Source of the DNA: Bradyrhizobium jicamae
Lineage (GTDB): Bacteria; Pseudomonadota; Alphaproteobacteria; Rhizobiales; Xanthobacteraceae
Direction: 5' to 3'
Assembly: GCF_018130215.1 (NCBI RefSeq)
Contig: NZ_JAFCKQ010000023.1
Coordinates: 44,645 to 108,644, forward strand
DNA: 64,000 nucleotides
Position numbers and translations under genes: made by a program. The notes beneath the pieces were generated by a model. It was not told where the DNA came from. It saw nothing but the letters and a program-made list of their open reading frames with translations, and did no database searches. This document shows, one piece after another, positions 1 to 7,614 of this stretch (position 1 is the first letter of the stretch; each line of letters begins with the position of its first letter).

Positions 1-4
1 CACC

Positions 5-394
5 ATGAGCACCTCGCAGGACGAACACATCGAGCAACAAGTGCAGGCGCGGTGGCTCGCGATCGGCCTTTCGCAGGCCGATCTTGCCGCGGTGCTGCGC
101 ACGAATTCAGCCCGGACCGTCGACGGCGCCAGCGAGTCCGCCAAGATCGACGGCGGCCGCCTGGCGACGCTGGCCGAGGTGCTCGGGATCGCCGCGGACG
201 TCGCCAACCCGCAGGCCGCCCCGGCGGCACGTGCGCGGGCGAGGATCCAGGCGTCCCAATCGCTGCAGTCCTTGCTCGAATTGCGCATGATGCGGGTGTT
301 TCGCGAGGTACAGAATCCCGATGCCAGGCGTGTCCTGGTCGAGCTCGCCGAGCAGATCGTCAAGCGCCAGGCCGCGCCGCCCGAGGCCGGCTAG
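5..394 (+). CDS. XRE-like helix-turn-helix transcriptional regulator
   Basis: This is a 129-residue soluble protein. Residues 15-65 look like a degenerate helix-turn-helix: a Gln-Ala-Asp-Leu segment followed by a second helix ending in LATLAEVLGI. The C-terminal stretch, with an ARR-VLVELAEQIVKRQ pattern, resembles the tail of many alphaproteobacterial XRE repressors. It probably binds DNA as a dimer, but nothing in the sequence reveals its target. The ATG lies 4 bases into the window, so its promoter is not visible. The exact family is an inference; a DNA-binding role is likely but the recognition helix is not canonical. Confidence 0.72.
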   Translation: MSTSQDEHIEQQVQARWLAIGLSQADLAAVLRTNSARTVDGASESAKIDGGRLATLAEVLGIAADVANPQAAPAARARARIQASQSLQSLLELRMMRVFREVQNPDARRVLVELAEQIVKRQAAPPEAG

Positions 395-436
395 AGCTAT
401 CTCCGTTCCGAGGGAAGCGGAGCGGAGCTCTGGATT

Positions 437-492
437 CTTGTCTTGACGCATTGTCGTCACGCGAACCGGGATCCACGTCGCACGAAGCCCTG
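437..492. repeat. Decayed copy of a rhizobial intergenic repeat
   Basis: The segment starting CTTGTCTTGACGCATT and running through CGCGAACCGG to CACGAAGCCC matches, with several mismatches, a short element I know from many rhizobial intergenic regions (consensus TTGACGCGTTTTCTTCACGC then GAACCGGTATCCAC). It appears to be a degenerate copy. The rest of the 345-base gap between the first two genes (395-739) holds no convincing gene. The identification is from memory of the consensus, not from a search. Confidence 0.55.
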
Positions 493-671
493 GACGCCGA
501 CGGGCCTTGGTCGAGAAAGACCGGCTGCCTTGTTCCACCATCCGAAGCGTCGTGTCCGCGCGAATGGTTCCGTTGCGCAAACCCCTGCCCGATCCGCAAG
601 AGCGGCCTGGCGCATGGTCGCGATGCATTACCGCCATTGATAGCGCGTCGGAATCCGTGTCTCTGATATGG

Positions 672-692
672 GGCCGGGTTTATTCCGGCCCG
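672..692 (+). promoter_or_regulatory. Hairpin in the leader of the EamA gene
   Basis: A 7-bp GC-rich stem (GGGCCGG / CCGGCCC) with a 7-base loop ends 47 bases before the ATG of the downstream transporter. It has no following T run, so it is not a standard terminator. It may be a leader structure or a repeat remnant. Confidence 0.3.
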
Positions 693-739
693 GCAATTGC
701 GCGCCGGGCGAGCCGCGGCGTCAAGAATCCGGCCTGCGA

Positions 740-1666
740 ATGTCTGCTTCCGAATCCGCCTCAACGCCTGCGTCCGCCTCCTGGATCGTCAACCAGCCGT
801 ACATACTGCTCTGCATCACCGCGATGTGCTGGGCCGGGAATGCGATCGTCGGCCGGCTCGCCGCCGGCCACATTCCGCCGGTGACGCTGTCGTTCATGCG
901 CTGGTCGGCGGCCTTCCTGATCATCCTTCCGTTCGCCTGGCAGCACCTCAAGCGTGACTGGGGGACGATCCGCAACAATCTCGGCATCATGGTGCTGCTC
1001 TCGATATCAGGCATTGGCGCCTTCAACACGCTGCAATACTGGGCGCTCGAGCACACCCAGGCGCTGAACACGCTACTACTGCAATCCGCCGCGCCGCTGG
1101 TGGTCGCGGTGTGGTCGCTGATCCTGCTCGGCGTTCGGCTGACGGTGGCGCAGGCGCTGGGCGTGCTGCTGTCGCTCTGTGGCGTGCTGGTGATCCTGCT
1201 GCATGGCGACGTCACGACGCTGTCGAAGATCGAGTTCAACAAGGGCGATCTGATCTTCATCGTCGCGCTGATCATCTTCGCGCTCTATTCGGTGCTGACG
1301 CTGAAGCGGCCCAACATCCACGGCCTCTCGGTCGCCAGCTTCACCTTCGGCTGCGGCGCGCTGTCGCTGGTGCCGTTCTTCGTCTGGGAACTCCATGCGC
1401 GCCCGGTGATGCAACTGACGACCGGTAACCTGCTCTCACTGTTCTATGTCGCGGTTTTCCCCTCGACAGTGGCGTATCTCTGTTTCAACCGCGGAATCCA
1501 GCTGATCGGCGCCAATCGCGCCGCGCCGTTCTTCCACGTGGTTCCGGTGTTCGGCACCGTGATGTCGATGGTGTTCCTCGGCGAGAATCCGCAAGCCTTC
1601 CACTTCATCGGCTTCGCGCTGGTGCTGGCGGGCGTGTTTGCGGCGTCGCGGAAGCAGGCGGCCTGA
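740..1666 (+). CDS. EamA-family (DMT) transporter
   Basis: This is a 308-residue integral membrane protein with about ten hydrophobic segments and two tandem EamA halves. It belongs to the drug/metabolite transporter superfamily, which mostly exports amino acids and small metabolites across the inner membrane. The sequence around residues 15-50 (NQPYILL, then CWAGNAIVGRLAAGHIPPV) is typical, as is the C-terminal PSTVAYLCFNRG and ANRAAPFFHVVPVFG. The start at 740 is chosen over an ATG at 668 because the paralogue at 6602 begins at the same place relative to the NQPY motif. The substrate cannot be predicted. It is transcribed alone, and a mosaic repeat follows its stop. Confidence 0.93.
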   Translation: MSASESASTPASASWIVNQPYILLCITAMCWAGNAIVGRLAAGHIPPVTLSFMRWSAAFLIILPFAWQHLKRDWGTIRNNLGIMVLLSISGIGAFNTLQYWALEHTQALNTLLLQSAAPLVVAVWSLILLGVRLTVAQALGVLLSLCGVLVILLHGDVTTLSKIEFNKGDLIFIVALIIFALYSVLTLKRPNIHGLSVASFTFGCGALSLVPFFVWELHARPVMQLTTGNLLSLFYVAVFPSTVAYLCFNRGIQLIGANRAAPFFHVVPVFGTVMSMVFLGENPQAFHFIGFALVLAGVFAASRKQAA

Positions 1667-1675
1667 TCCATCGTC

Positions 1676-1822
1676 TTCCCCTCTCCCCGTTCTTACGGGG
1701 AGAGGGTCAGGGTGAGGGGCTGGTTCCGCACACAACGCTGATAGAAGAGCTCGCGGAGACACCCGGATCGCATCTTCGATGCGATCTGACCTCTCCCCGC
1801 AGGCGCGGGACGAGGTAAGCGA
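1676..1822. repeat. Mosaic hairpin repeat, copy 1
   Basis: This element is built from a CTCTCCCCG/CGGGGAGAG hairpin, a GGTGAGGGG box, a variable spacer, a GGATCGCATC/GATGCGATC hairpin and a second CCTCTCCCCGC arm. The same order recurs near 22.4, 28.9, 40.8 (inverted), 44.7, 44.8 and, degenerate or partial, 45.3 and 57.3 kb. This copy follows the EamA gene and could end transcription or protect the 3' end. The remaining bases up to 1890 show no gene. Confidence 0.85.
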
Positions 1823-1890
1823 CGGTGCGGTGACGAAGCGCTGCAAATCCTCTATCTTGACGACCTGCTTCGCGAACGGATCCAGGACTT

Positions 1891-2700
1891 ATGGCACGCG
1901 CCAGCAATGTGATGATCGGCACGGTGACGCTGGCCCTGATCGCGGGGTCGCTCGGCGGCTGGCTCGGCTATCAGCGCTATGCCGGCATCAAGCGCATGGT
2001 GCCGTTCCGCGTCATCTTCGAGGGCTCGGCCTCGGGCCTGCGCCGCGGTGCCAGCGTGAACTTCGCCGGCGTGCGCGTCGGCGAAGTGGTGTCGCTCAGA
2101 CTGCTTCGTCACCGCGTGGTCGCGATGACCAGGATCGAGGGCAATACGCCGATCAGGAAGGACACCCAGGTCGGGCTCGAATTCCAGGGCCTGACCGGGA
2201 TCGCCGCGATCTCCTTCACCGGCGGCACCGACGACGCGTCGCCGCCGCCGCTCGGCACCGATGGCGTTCCTGAACTGACCGCCGATCCCGAAGGCACCAT
2301 GGGCGTGTCGGAGAAGCTGCGCAACGCACTGCGCAATGTCGACCGCGCCATCACCGAGAACGAGGGTGAGATCAAGGACACGCTGCGCGGCTTTGAGAAC
2401 TTCACCAACTCGCTGTCGGGCAATGGCGAGCTGGTCGCCGGTTTCATCGACGCCGCCGAGGCCGGCGTCAATGCGGTCGACGACAAGATCACCGCGACCG
2501 ACAGGTACCTGAACAGTCTCGGCAGCGACAAATACGGCGGGCAATTGCTGCCGACCGTGATCTCGCTGCGTGAATTGATCCAGAGTTTCGACAAGAAGTC
2601 CGGCGTGTTCATCGCCGACACCCGCAAGACGCTCAATGACGTCAGCCAGTCCGTCAACGCTTTCAATGAGAAAATTGTCGGGCCCGGCGGCAGGCGCTAA
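1891..2700 (+). CDS. MlaD/MCE-family phospholipid-transport protein
   Basis: This 269-residue protein has one N-terminal membrane anchor (residues 7-28), then an MCE domain (about 38-115, with FEGSASGLRRGASVNFAGVRVGEV) and a long helical C-terminal part. MCE proteins sit on the periplasmic face of an MlaEF-type ABC transporter and shuttle phospholipids between the membranes. Here the gene stands alone: neither the permease, the ATPase nor the auxiliary lipoprotein is adjacent. It probably works with components encoded elsewhere or is a spare subunit. The ATG at 1891 has an AGGA sequence just upstream. Confidence 0.88.
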   Translation: MARASNVMIGTVTLALIAGSLGGWLGYQRYAGIKRMVPFRVIFEGSASGLRRGASVNFAGVRVGEVVSLRLLRHRVVAMTRIEGNTPIRKDTQVGLEFQGLTGIAAISFTGGTDDASPPPLGTDGVPELTADPEGTMGVSEKLRNALRNVDRAITENEGEIKDTLRGFENFTNSLSGNGELVAGFIDAAEAGVNAVDDKITATDRYLNSLGSDKYGGQLLPTVISLRELIQSFDKKSGVFIADTRKTLNDVSQSVNAFNEKIVGPGGRR

Positions 2701-2738
2701 CGTAGGCCCTGACAGCAAGAACAACGGAAACGCCTGAC

Positions 2739-3956
2739 GTGCACGACCGCTCCGCCGCGCCCTCCCCGCCTCCCGCCACCGTGACCCGCGCCACAAGCTC
2801 GGTGCCGAGGCGCCTGCGCCGCTATCTCACGCTCGACGATTTCGAGCTTCAGGCGCGGCGACTGTTGCCGAAATTCCTGTACGGCTACATTTCGGGCGGT
2901 GCCGAGACCGACATGGCGCGGACCGACAACCGCCGTGCCTTCGACGAATACGGCTTCGTGCCGCGGGTGCTGATGGACGTCTCCGGCCGCGACCAGACCA
3001 CGACGCTGTTCGGCAGGACCTACGCCTCGCCGTTCGGCATTCCGCCCATGGGCTCGTCAGCGCTGTGCGCCTATCGCGGCGACATCGTACTCGCGCAAGC
3101 GGCGGCCGCGGCCAATGTCCCGATGATCCTGTCGGCATCGTCGCTGATCACCCTCGAGGACGTCCGCGCCGCCAATCCGCAAGCCTGGTACCAGGCCTAT
3201 CTCGCCGGCGTCGATGCGCGCATAGAGCCGCTGATCGATCGCGTCGCGGCCGCGGGCTACGACACCTTCGTGGTCACCGCCGACGTGCCGGTGCCGCCGA
3301 ACCGCGAGAATAACATCCGCAACGGCTTCCAGGTGCCGCTCGCGATCACGCCGCTTGTGTTCTGGGACACCGTCACCCATCCCGACTGGCTGCTGAACAC
3401 CTGGGCACGCACGGTATTGAATCACGGCATGCCGCATTTCGAGAACATGGACAGCAAGCAGGGCCCGCCGGTGCTGTCGAAGAATCTGATGCGCAACATC
3501 GGCAACCGCGACCAGCTCGCGTGGAGGCACGTCGAACTGATCCGCAGGCGCTGGCCCGGCAAGCTCGTGGTCAAGGGGCTGATCTCGCCGGAGGACGCGC
3601 GGATGGCGCGCGAACACGGCTGCGACGGCGTCATCGTCTCAAACCATGGTGGCCGCCAGCTCGACTACACCGTTTCCGCAATGCGCACCCTGCCGGAGAT
3701 CGCGGCGCAAAAGGGCGGCATGACCGTGATGATGGACGGCGGCATCCGCCGCGGCACCGACGTAATCAAGGCGCTCGCGCTCGGCGCCGACTTCGTCTTC
3801 ATCGGCCGCCCCTTCCTCTACGCCGCCGTCGTCGCCGGCGAGCCAGGAGTGGCGCGCGCGATCTCGCTGTTGCATGCCGAGATCGACCGCGATCTCGCAC
3901 TGCTGGGTATCCGCAGCCTCAGGGAGATCACGCCGGAGCTGGTGCGGAAATTCTGA
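2739..3956 (+). CDS. FMN-dependent alpha-hydroxy-acid oxidase/dehydrogenase
   Basis: This is a 405-residue member of the LldD/glycolate oxidase family, which oxidises L-2-hydroxy acids using FMN. Family signatures are present: PFGIPPMGSSALC near residue 95, the SNHGGRQLD motif with catalytic His303 and flavin/substrate-binding Arg, and the FMN-binding DGGIRRGTDVIKALALGA. An N-terminal 25-30 residue extension precedes the conserved LDDFE start. The start codon is GTG. A second family member, the lldD-like gene at 30913, is more like true lactate dehydrogenase. The substrate here is unknown; mandelate, glycolate or a longer hydroxy acid are all possible. Confidence 0.92.
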   Translation: MHDRSAAPSPPPATVTRATSSVPRRLRRYLTLDDFELQARRLLPKFLYGYISGGAETDMARTDNRRAFDEYGFVPRVLMDVSGRDQTTTLFGRTYASPFGIPPMGSSALCAYRGDIVLAQAAAAANVPMILSASSLITLEDVRAANPQAWYQAYLAGVDARIEPLIDRVAAAGYDTFVVTADVPVPPNRENNIRNGFQVPLAITPLVFWDTVTHPDWLLNTWARTVLNHGMPHFENMDSKQGPPVLSKNLMRNIGNRDQLAWRHVELIRRRWPGKLVVKGLISPEDARMAREHGCDGVIVSNHGGRQLDYTVSAMRTLPEIAAQKGGMTVMMDGGIRRGTDVIKALALGADFVFIGRPFLYAAVVAGEPGVARAISLLHAEIDRDLALLGIRSLREITPELVRKF

Positions 3957-3961
3957 CGGCA

Positions 3962-4366
3962 TTACGCATAGCGCGACGCGCCCATGCAGAGCGCGGTGAT
4001 CGCAAGCAGCCCGGCGGCGACGCGCTGGGCCGCCGCGAGCCGCGAACGCGCGGCTGACGCGTCGGCTGCGTCGTTGCGGAGTTGCCTGACGGCACCGCCG
4101 CCGACGATGATCTGCACCGCGATTGCGAGCAGCGCGGCGCCGGCACCGGCGGCCAGGATCTGCTCCGACAGGGCGAACGAGCCCTCATGGACGAGGTGCC
4201 AGAGGGTGGCGCCGGTCACGATCGCGACCGTGGCCGCCCCGAGCTGCGGGACCAGCAGCTTTTCGCCGCCAAGGCCGCCGGTGCGCGCCAGCGTGAAACT
4301 CGAGCCGGCCCAAAACACCGCTGACAGGACGTGCAGGGACAGGGCTATGATGAGGGCGGCCTGCAT
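3962..4366 (-). CDS. Small four-helix membrane protein, CopD/DUF2269-like
   Basis: This is a 134-residue protein with about four transmembrane segments. The first contains LHVLSAVFWAGSSF, a pattern with an in-membrane His typical of CopD- or cytochrome-b-like small membrane proteins. A further His pair (about residues 52-55) lies near the second helix. The start at 4366 has GGAG at ideal spacing; the longer in-frame start at 4414 would lie inside the operator palindrome. It is divergent from a TetR gene and is probably its regulated target. Exact function unknown; heme or metal binding is conjecture from the His residues. Confidence 0.8.
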   Translation of the reverse strand: MQAALIIALSLHVLSAVFWAGSSFTLARTGGLGGEKLLVPQLGAATVAIVTGATLWHLVHEGSFALSEQILAAGAGAALLAIAVQIIVGGGAVRQLRNDAADASAARSRLAAAQRVAAGLLAITALCMGASRYA

Positions 4367-4393
4367 GATGTCGCTCCGGATTCTTGAGATTAG

Positions 4394-4410
4394 ATATACA
4401 TAATGTATAT
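4394..4410. promoter_or_regulatory. Perfect 17-bp palindromic operator between membrane gene and TetR
   Basis: The sequence ATATACATAATGTATAT is a perfect dyad (8-bp arms around one central A) in an AT-rich island between two divergent genes. It lies 28 bp before the TetR ATG and 28 bp from the opposite gene's start. This is where a TetR repressor controlling both itself and its neighbour would bind. Confidence 0.78.
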
Positions 4411-4437
4411 TCAATTTGACGAAAGCAAGGCAAGCCG

Positions 4438-5055
4438 ATGCCGCCGCGCAGCTATGTGAGCCCGGCGCGCAGTGCCGCCGCCGCCGAGACCCGCGAGCGC
4501 GTGATCGCGGCCGCCTCGCAGGCCTTGCGCGAAGGCGAGAGCATCGCCCGCTTCTCGCTGGACTCGGTGGCGAAGGCGGCGGGCGTGACGCGGCTGACCG
4601 TCTACAACCAGTTCGGCTCGCGGCGCGGGCTGCTGGAAGCCGTGTTCGACGAGATCGGGAGGTCCGGCGGGCTGCATCGGCTCGCCGACATCATGACGAT
4701 GGGCGACCCGCGCGCCGCGCTCGATCGCCTGGCCGAGATTTTCTGTGCATTCTGGAGCGGGGACGCCGCGGTCGGCCGGCTCAACGACGCGATGGCGACC
4801 GATCCCGAATTCGCCGAGGCCGTGCGCGAACGCAACGAGCGCCGCCGCAAGAGCCTCACCGTGCTGATCGATCGCCTCGCCGCGAAGACCGCCTCGGCTC
4901 ACGCACGCAAGGACGCGGTCGATCTGATCTTCGCGCTGACGGGCTACCCGACCTATGCCGCGCTGAGCCCGGGGCGATCAAGGGATGACGTGTGCCGCGT
5001 GGTCCAGGCCGCCTGCCGCGCGGCGATCGAACCGCTGTCAGACCGTCCAGATTGA
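4438..5055 (+). CDS. TetR/AcrR-family transcriptional regulator
   Basis: This is a 205-residue TetR-type repressor. Residues 15-70 form the DNA-binding domain: TRERVIAAASQALREG, then FSLDSVAKAAGVTRLTVYNQFGSRRGLLEAVF, the classic helix-turn-helix ending in the YxxFGSRxGLL signature. The C-terminal half is a divergent ligand-binding domain. It is transcribed away from the small membrane protein gene, with a perfect palindrome between them, so autorepression and control of the neighbour are likely. The ligand is unknown. Confidence 0.94.
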   Translation: MPPRSYVSPARSAAAAETRERVIAAASQALREGESIARFSLDSVAKAAGVTRLTVYNQFGSRRGLLEAVFDEIGRSGGLHRLADIMTMGDPRAALDRLAEIFCAFWSGDAAVGRLNDAMATDPEFAEAVRERNERRRKSLTVLIDRLAAKTASAHARKDAVDLIFALTGYPTYAALSPGRSRDDVCRVVQAACRAAIEPLSDRPD

Positions 5056-5109
5056 GGCCATCGCGCATCGCTTCGCTCGCAATGACGGTGCGCGAGCTCT
5101 GCTCGACGG

Positions 5110-5511
5110 CTACCCGAGCTTGAGCTTGCTGTACGCCTCGCGCGTCGCGATGATGACGTGCCGTTCGCAGCCATTGCGGCGATGCGGGTCGCAGAGATTC
5201 TCGTAGTCCGCCGATGTCATCATATCGATGAAGGCATTGACGCTCGGGTAGTGGACCAGCGCGATGTAGTCCCATTGCTGGCCGTCGGCTTCGCCGAGCG
5301 CGACCGTCTCGGCGTTGCCGGTCCACAGCAGCGTGCCGCCGCGCGCCTTGATCATGGGGACGGTCAGCGCGCTGTAGCGCACATACGCATCCCAGCCCGA
5401 GCCGTCGCCGTCGAGCGACCGCGCGCGAAACCGCATCAGATTGACCATCACGACCGGCGCCGCGCGGTCGAGCCCGCTCAGGCCTTTGACATTCAGGAGA
5501 TCGACGCCCAT
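5110..5511 (-). CDS. DUF1330-like protein (dimeric alpha-beta barrel)
   Basis: This 133-residue cytoplasmic protein has the VVMVNLMRFRA start and the GGTLLWTGNAETVALGE and WDYIALVHYPSVNAFIDMM segments typical of DUF1330, a ferredoxin-like fold related to EthD and ABM proteins. The family is widespread, and its biochemical role is mostly unsettled. The start at 5511 is preferred because the longer reading frame upstream overlaps the leader of the opposite gene and lacks conserved residues. It is convergent with the TetR gene and divergent from the HD phosphohydrolase. Confidence 0.82.
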   Translation of the reverse strand: MGVDLLNVKGLSGLDRAAPVVMVNLMRFRARSLDGDGSGWDAYVRYSALTVPMIKARGGTLLWTGNAETVALGEADGQQWDYIALVHYPSVNAFIDMMTSADYENLCDPHRRNGCERHVIIATREAYSKLKLG

Positions 5512-5644
5512 CCTTGGCTCCCTGCCGGTGCATTGAGGCCGCGGTTCGGCCGCAAAGATCATGTCACATGGCAGCGTTACCCTGAAGTGGCGCTCCGGCC
5601 TGGCGCTTGCAGGCCTCCCCGCGACGTCGGAGGTCAAGGCCGTG

Positions 5645-6487
5645 ATGACCCTTCCCGAACTTGCGGCCGATGCGCTCGGCAGGTTTCTCGGCGACTACAT
5701 GCAGCGCCGGTTCGGTACGCAGTCCCAGCTGGTCGAAACCGTGCCCTCGATCGCGCGGATCGCGATCGAATGCATCGGCAACAGCGACGCGCTGTATCAC
5801 AATGTCGAGCACACCATGCTGGTGACGCTCGCCGGCCACGACATCCTGCGCGGCCGCGCCCTGCACGCGCACATGACCGCGGAAGACTACGCCCATGTCA
5901 TCATCGCCTGCCTGACGCACGACATCGGCTATGTGCGCGGCGTGTTCGAGGCCGACGACAAGGACAGCGGCTATCTGATCAGTGCCGATGGCCGCAAGGT
6001 CGCGCTGCCGCGCGGCTCGTCGGATGCCGGCCTGCTGCCCTATCACGTCGACCGCTCCAAGATGTTCGTGATGGAGCGCATCAAGGGCATCGCCCAGCTC
6101 GACAAGAGCCGGATCGCCGAGGCCATCGAAGGCACGCGCTTTCCGGACAGCATCCCGGGCGGGAGCGGGGAATTCAGTGACGAGGCCGCATTGCTGCGCG
6201 CCGCCGACCTGATCGGCCAGCTCGGCGATCCCCACTACATCCGCAAGGCCAACGCGCTGTACCACGAATTCGAGGAGGCCGGGCTCAACCGCCAGCTCGG
6301 CTACGGGTCGCCGGCCGACATCGTCAACCTCTATCCCCAGTTCTACTGGAACAGCGTCGCGCCGCATGTGCAGAAGGCGATCCGCCATCTCAACATCACC
6401 TCCAGCGGCCGGCAATGGATCGCCAATCTCTACGGCAACGTGTTCCGCGCCGAGCGCGACATCTCGCTGTCCGGGCCGCAGAAATAG
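5645..6487 (+). CDS. HD-domain metal-dependent phosphohydrolase with a phosphodiesterase-like motif
   Basis: This 280-residue protein has an HD-superfamily metal site: Y51-H52-N53-x-x-H56 near the N-terminus and the H92-D93 pair in CLTHDIGYVRG. The YHNxxH plus HDxG arrangement is the pattern of class I cyclic-nucleotide phosphodiesterases, rather than the simpler HxxxH/HD of most bacterial HD proteins. The C-terminal part (LLRAADLIGQLGDPHYIRKANALY) carries a conserved Asp. Hydrolysis of a phosphate or phosphodiester bond is likely, but the substrate is unknown. The ATG at 5645 directly follows a GTG at 5642 that could also serve. Confidence 0.87.
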   Translation: MTLPELAADALGRFLGDYMQRRFGTQSQLVETVPSIARIAIECIGNSDALYHNVEHTMLVTLAGHDILRGRALHAHMTAEDYAHVIIACLTHDIGYVRGVFEADDKDSGYLISADGRKVALPRGSSDAGLLPYHVDRSKMFVMERIKGIAQLDKSRIAEAIEGTRFPDSIPGGSGEFSDEAALLRAADLIGQLGDPHYIRKANALYHEFEEAGLNRQLGYGSPADIVNLYPQFYWNSVAPHVQKAIRHLNITSSGRQWIANLYGNVFRAERDISLSGPQK

Positions 6488-6601
6488 GCGGATACGCACG
6501 GCGCGGGTCTGACGACTGCGGTGGTTGTGACGGCGCGCATGGCTCCAATCCGCTCTTTCGTCTTGTCGCCGCGACAGATTCGGGCGCAACATCGCGCAAT
6601 A

Positions 6602-7549
6602 ATGACCGACCGCGCCCTGCCTGCACCTGCCGCACCCACGCATCGCTCGCCGCTGCACTGGCTCAACAACCAGCCCTACCTGCTGCTCAGCCTGACCTCG
6701 CTGTTCTGGGCCGCCAATATCGTGCTGGCGCGGCATGTCGGCAGCCACGTGCCGCCGATCACGCTGACCACGATCCGCTGGTTCGGCGTCTTCCTGATCC
6801 TGTTGCCGTTCGCCTGGCCGCATCTGAAGCAGGACTGGCCGAAGCTGCGCGGCGCGCTGCCGCTGATGCTGCTGCTGTCCGCGGTCGGATTTGCGTTCAA
6901 CAACGCGATCTCCTACTGGGCGATGCAGTATACCGAGGCGCTGAACGCGCTCCTGATCCAGTCGGCCGGCCCGCTGTTCGTGGCGCTGTGGTCGCTGGTG
7001 CTGTTCGGCGTGCGGCTGACACCGGCACAGCTTGCCGGGATCGCGATCTCGCTGGCGGGCGTGCTCACCATCATCCTGCGCGGCGATTTCTCCGCGCTCG
7101 CCAGCATCTCCTTCAACCGGGGCGACATCATGTTCGGCGCCTCGCTGGTGTCGTTCGGGCTCTATTCGGCGCTGATCCCGCGCCGGCCGAAGATCCACCA
7201 GCTCTCGCTGATCTCGTTCACCACCTGCTGCGGTGCGCTGATGCTGCTGCCGGCCGCGATCTGGGAATTCCTCGCCGGCGCGACGCTGAAGTTCGACCTG
7301 CTGACGATCTCGACGCTGGTCTATGTGCTGATCTTCCCCTCGACGCTCGCCTATCTGTTCTTCAACCGCGGCGTCGCGCTGATCGGCCCGAACCGGGCCG
7401 CGCCGTTCTTCCACCTGGTGCCGGTATTCGGCTCGGCGATGGCGATCCTCCTGCTCGGCGAGACCCTCGCGCCGTTTCATCTGATCGGCTACGCGCTGGT
7501 GCTCGCCGGCGTCGTGATCGCCTCGCGGCAGGGATCGGCGAAGGGGTAG
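6602..7549 (+). CDS. EamA-family (DMT) transporter
   Basis: This is a 315-residue membrane protein, closely similar to the transporter at 740 (shared NQPYLLL, FWAANIVLARHVGSHVPPI, NALLIQSAGPLFVALWSL, PNRAAPFFHLVPVFGSA). It has two EamA repeats of about five helices each. It likely exports a small metabolite; the substrate is unknown. The ATG at 6602 was chosen because it gives the same short N-terminal tail as the paralogue. A strong hairpin terminator follows 15 bases after the stop. Confidence 0.93.
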   Translation: MTDRALPAPAAPTHRSPLHWLNNQPYLLLSLTSLFWAANIVLARHVGSHVPPITLTTIRWFGVFLILLPFAWPHLKQDWPKLRGALPLMLLLSAVGFAFNNAISYWAMQYTEALNALLIQSAGPLFVALWSLVLFGVRLTPAQLAGIAISLAGVLTIILRGDFSALASISFNRGDIMFGASLVSFGLYSALIPRRPKIHQLSLISFTTCCGALMLLPAAIWEFLAGATLKFDLLTISTLVYVLIFPSTLAYLFFNRGVALIGPNRAAPFFHLVPVFGSAMAILLLGETLAPFHLIGYALVLAGVVIASRQGSAKG

Positions 7550-7563
7550 ATCCAGAAGCACGA

Positions 7564-7586
7564 ATGCCCGGGACAAGCCCGGGCAT
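7564..7586. terminator. Bidirectional hairpin between convergent genes
   Basis: A perfect 9-bp stem (ATGCCCGGG / CCCGGGCAT) with a 5-base loop lies between the stops of the convergent EamA and chemoreceptor genes. It lacks a T run, as is common in this GC-rich genome. Confidence 0.7.
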
Positions 7587-7614
7587 CGCCGCAACCTCAA
7601 TTCACGAATAACGC

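Noticed and set aside
395..739. Several small frames in the gap after the first gene
   Set aside because: They are Arg-rich and overlap a decayed repeat; none has a good start or domain.
5564..7600. Long minus-strand open frame (about 678 codons)
   Set aside because: It lies opposite the HD and EamA genes, and has the Arg/Gln/Asp-rich composition expected of a shadow frame in GC-rich DNA. No domain is visible.
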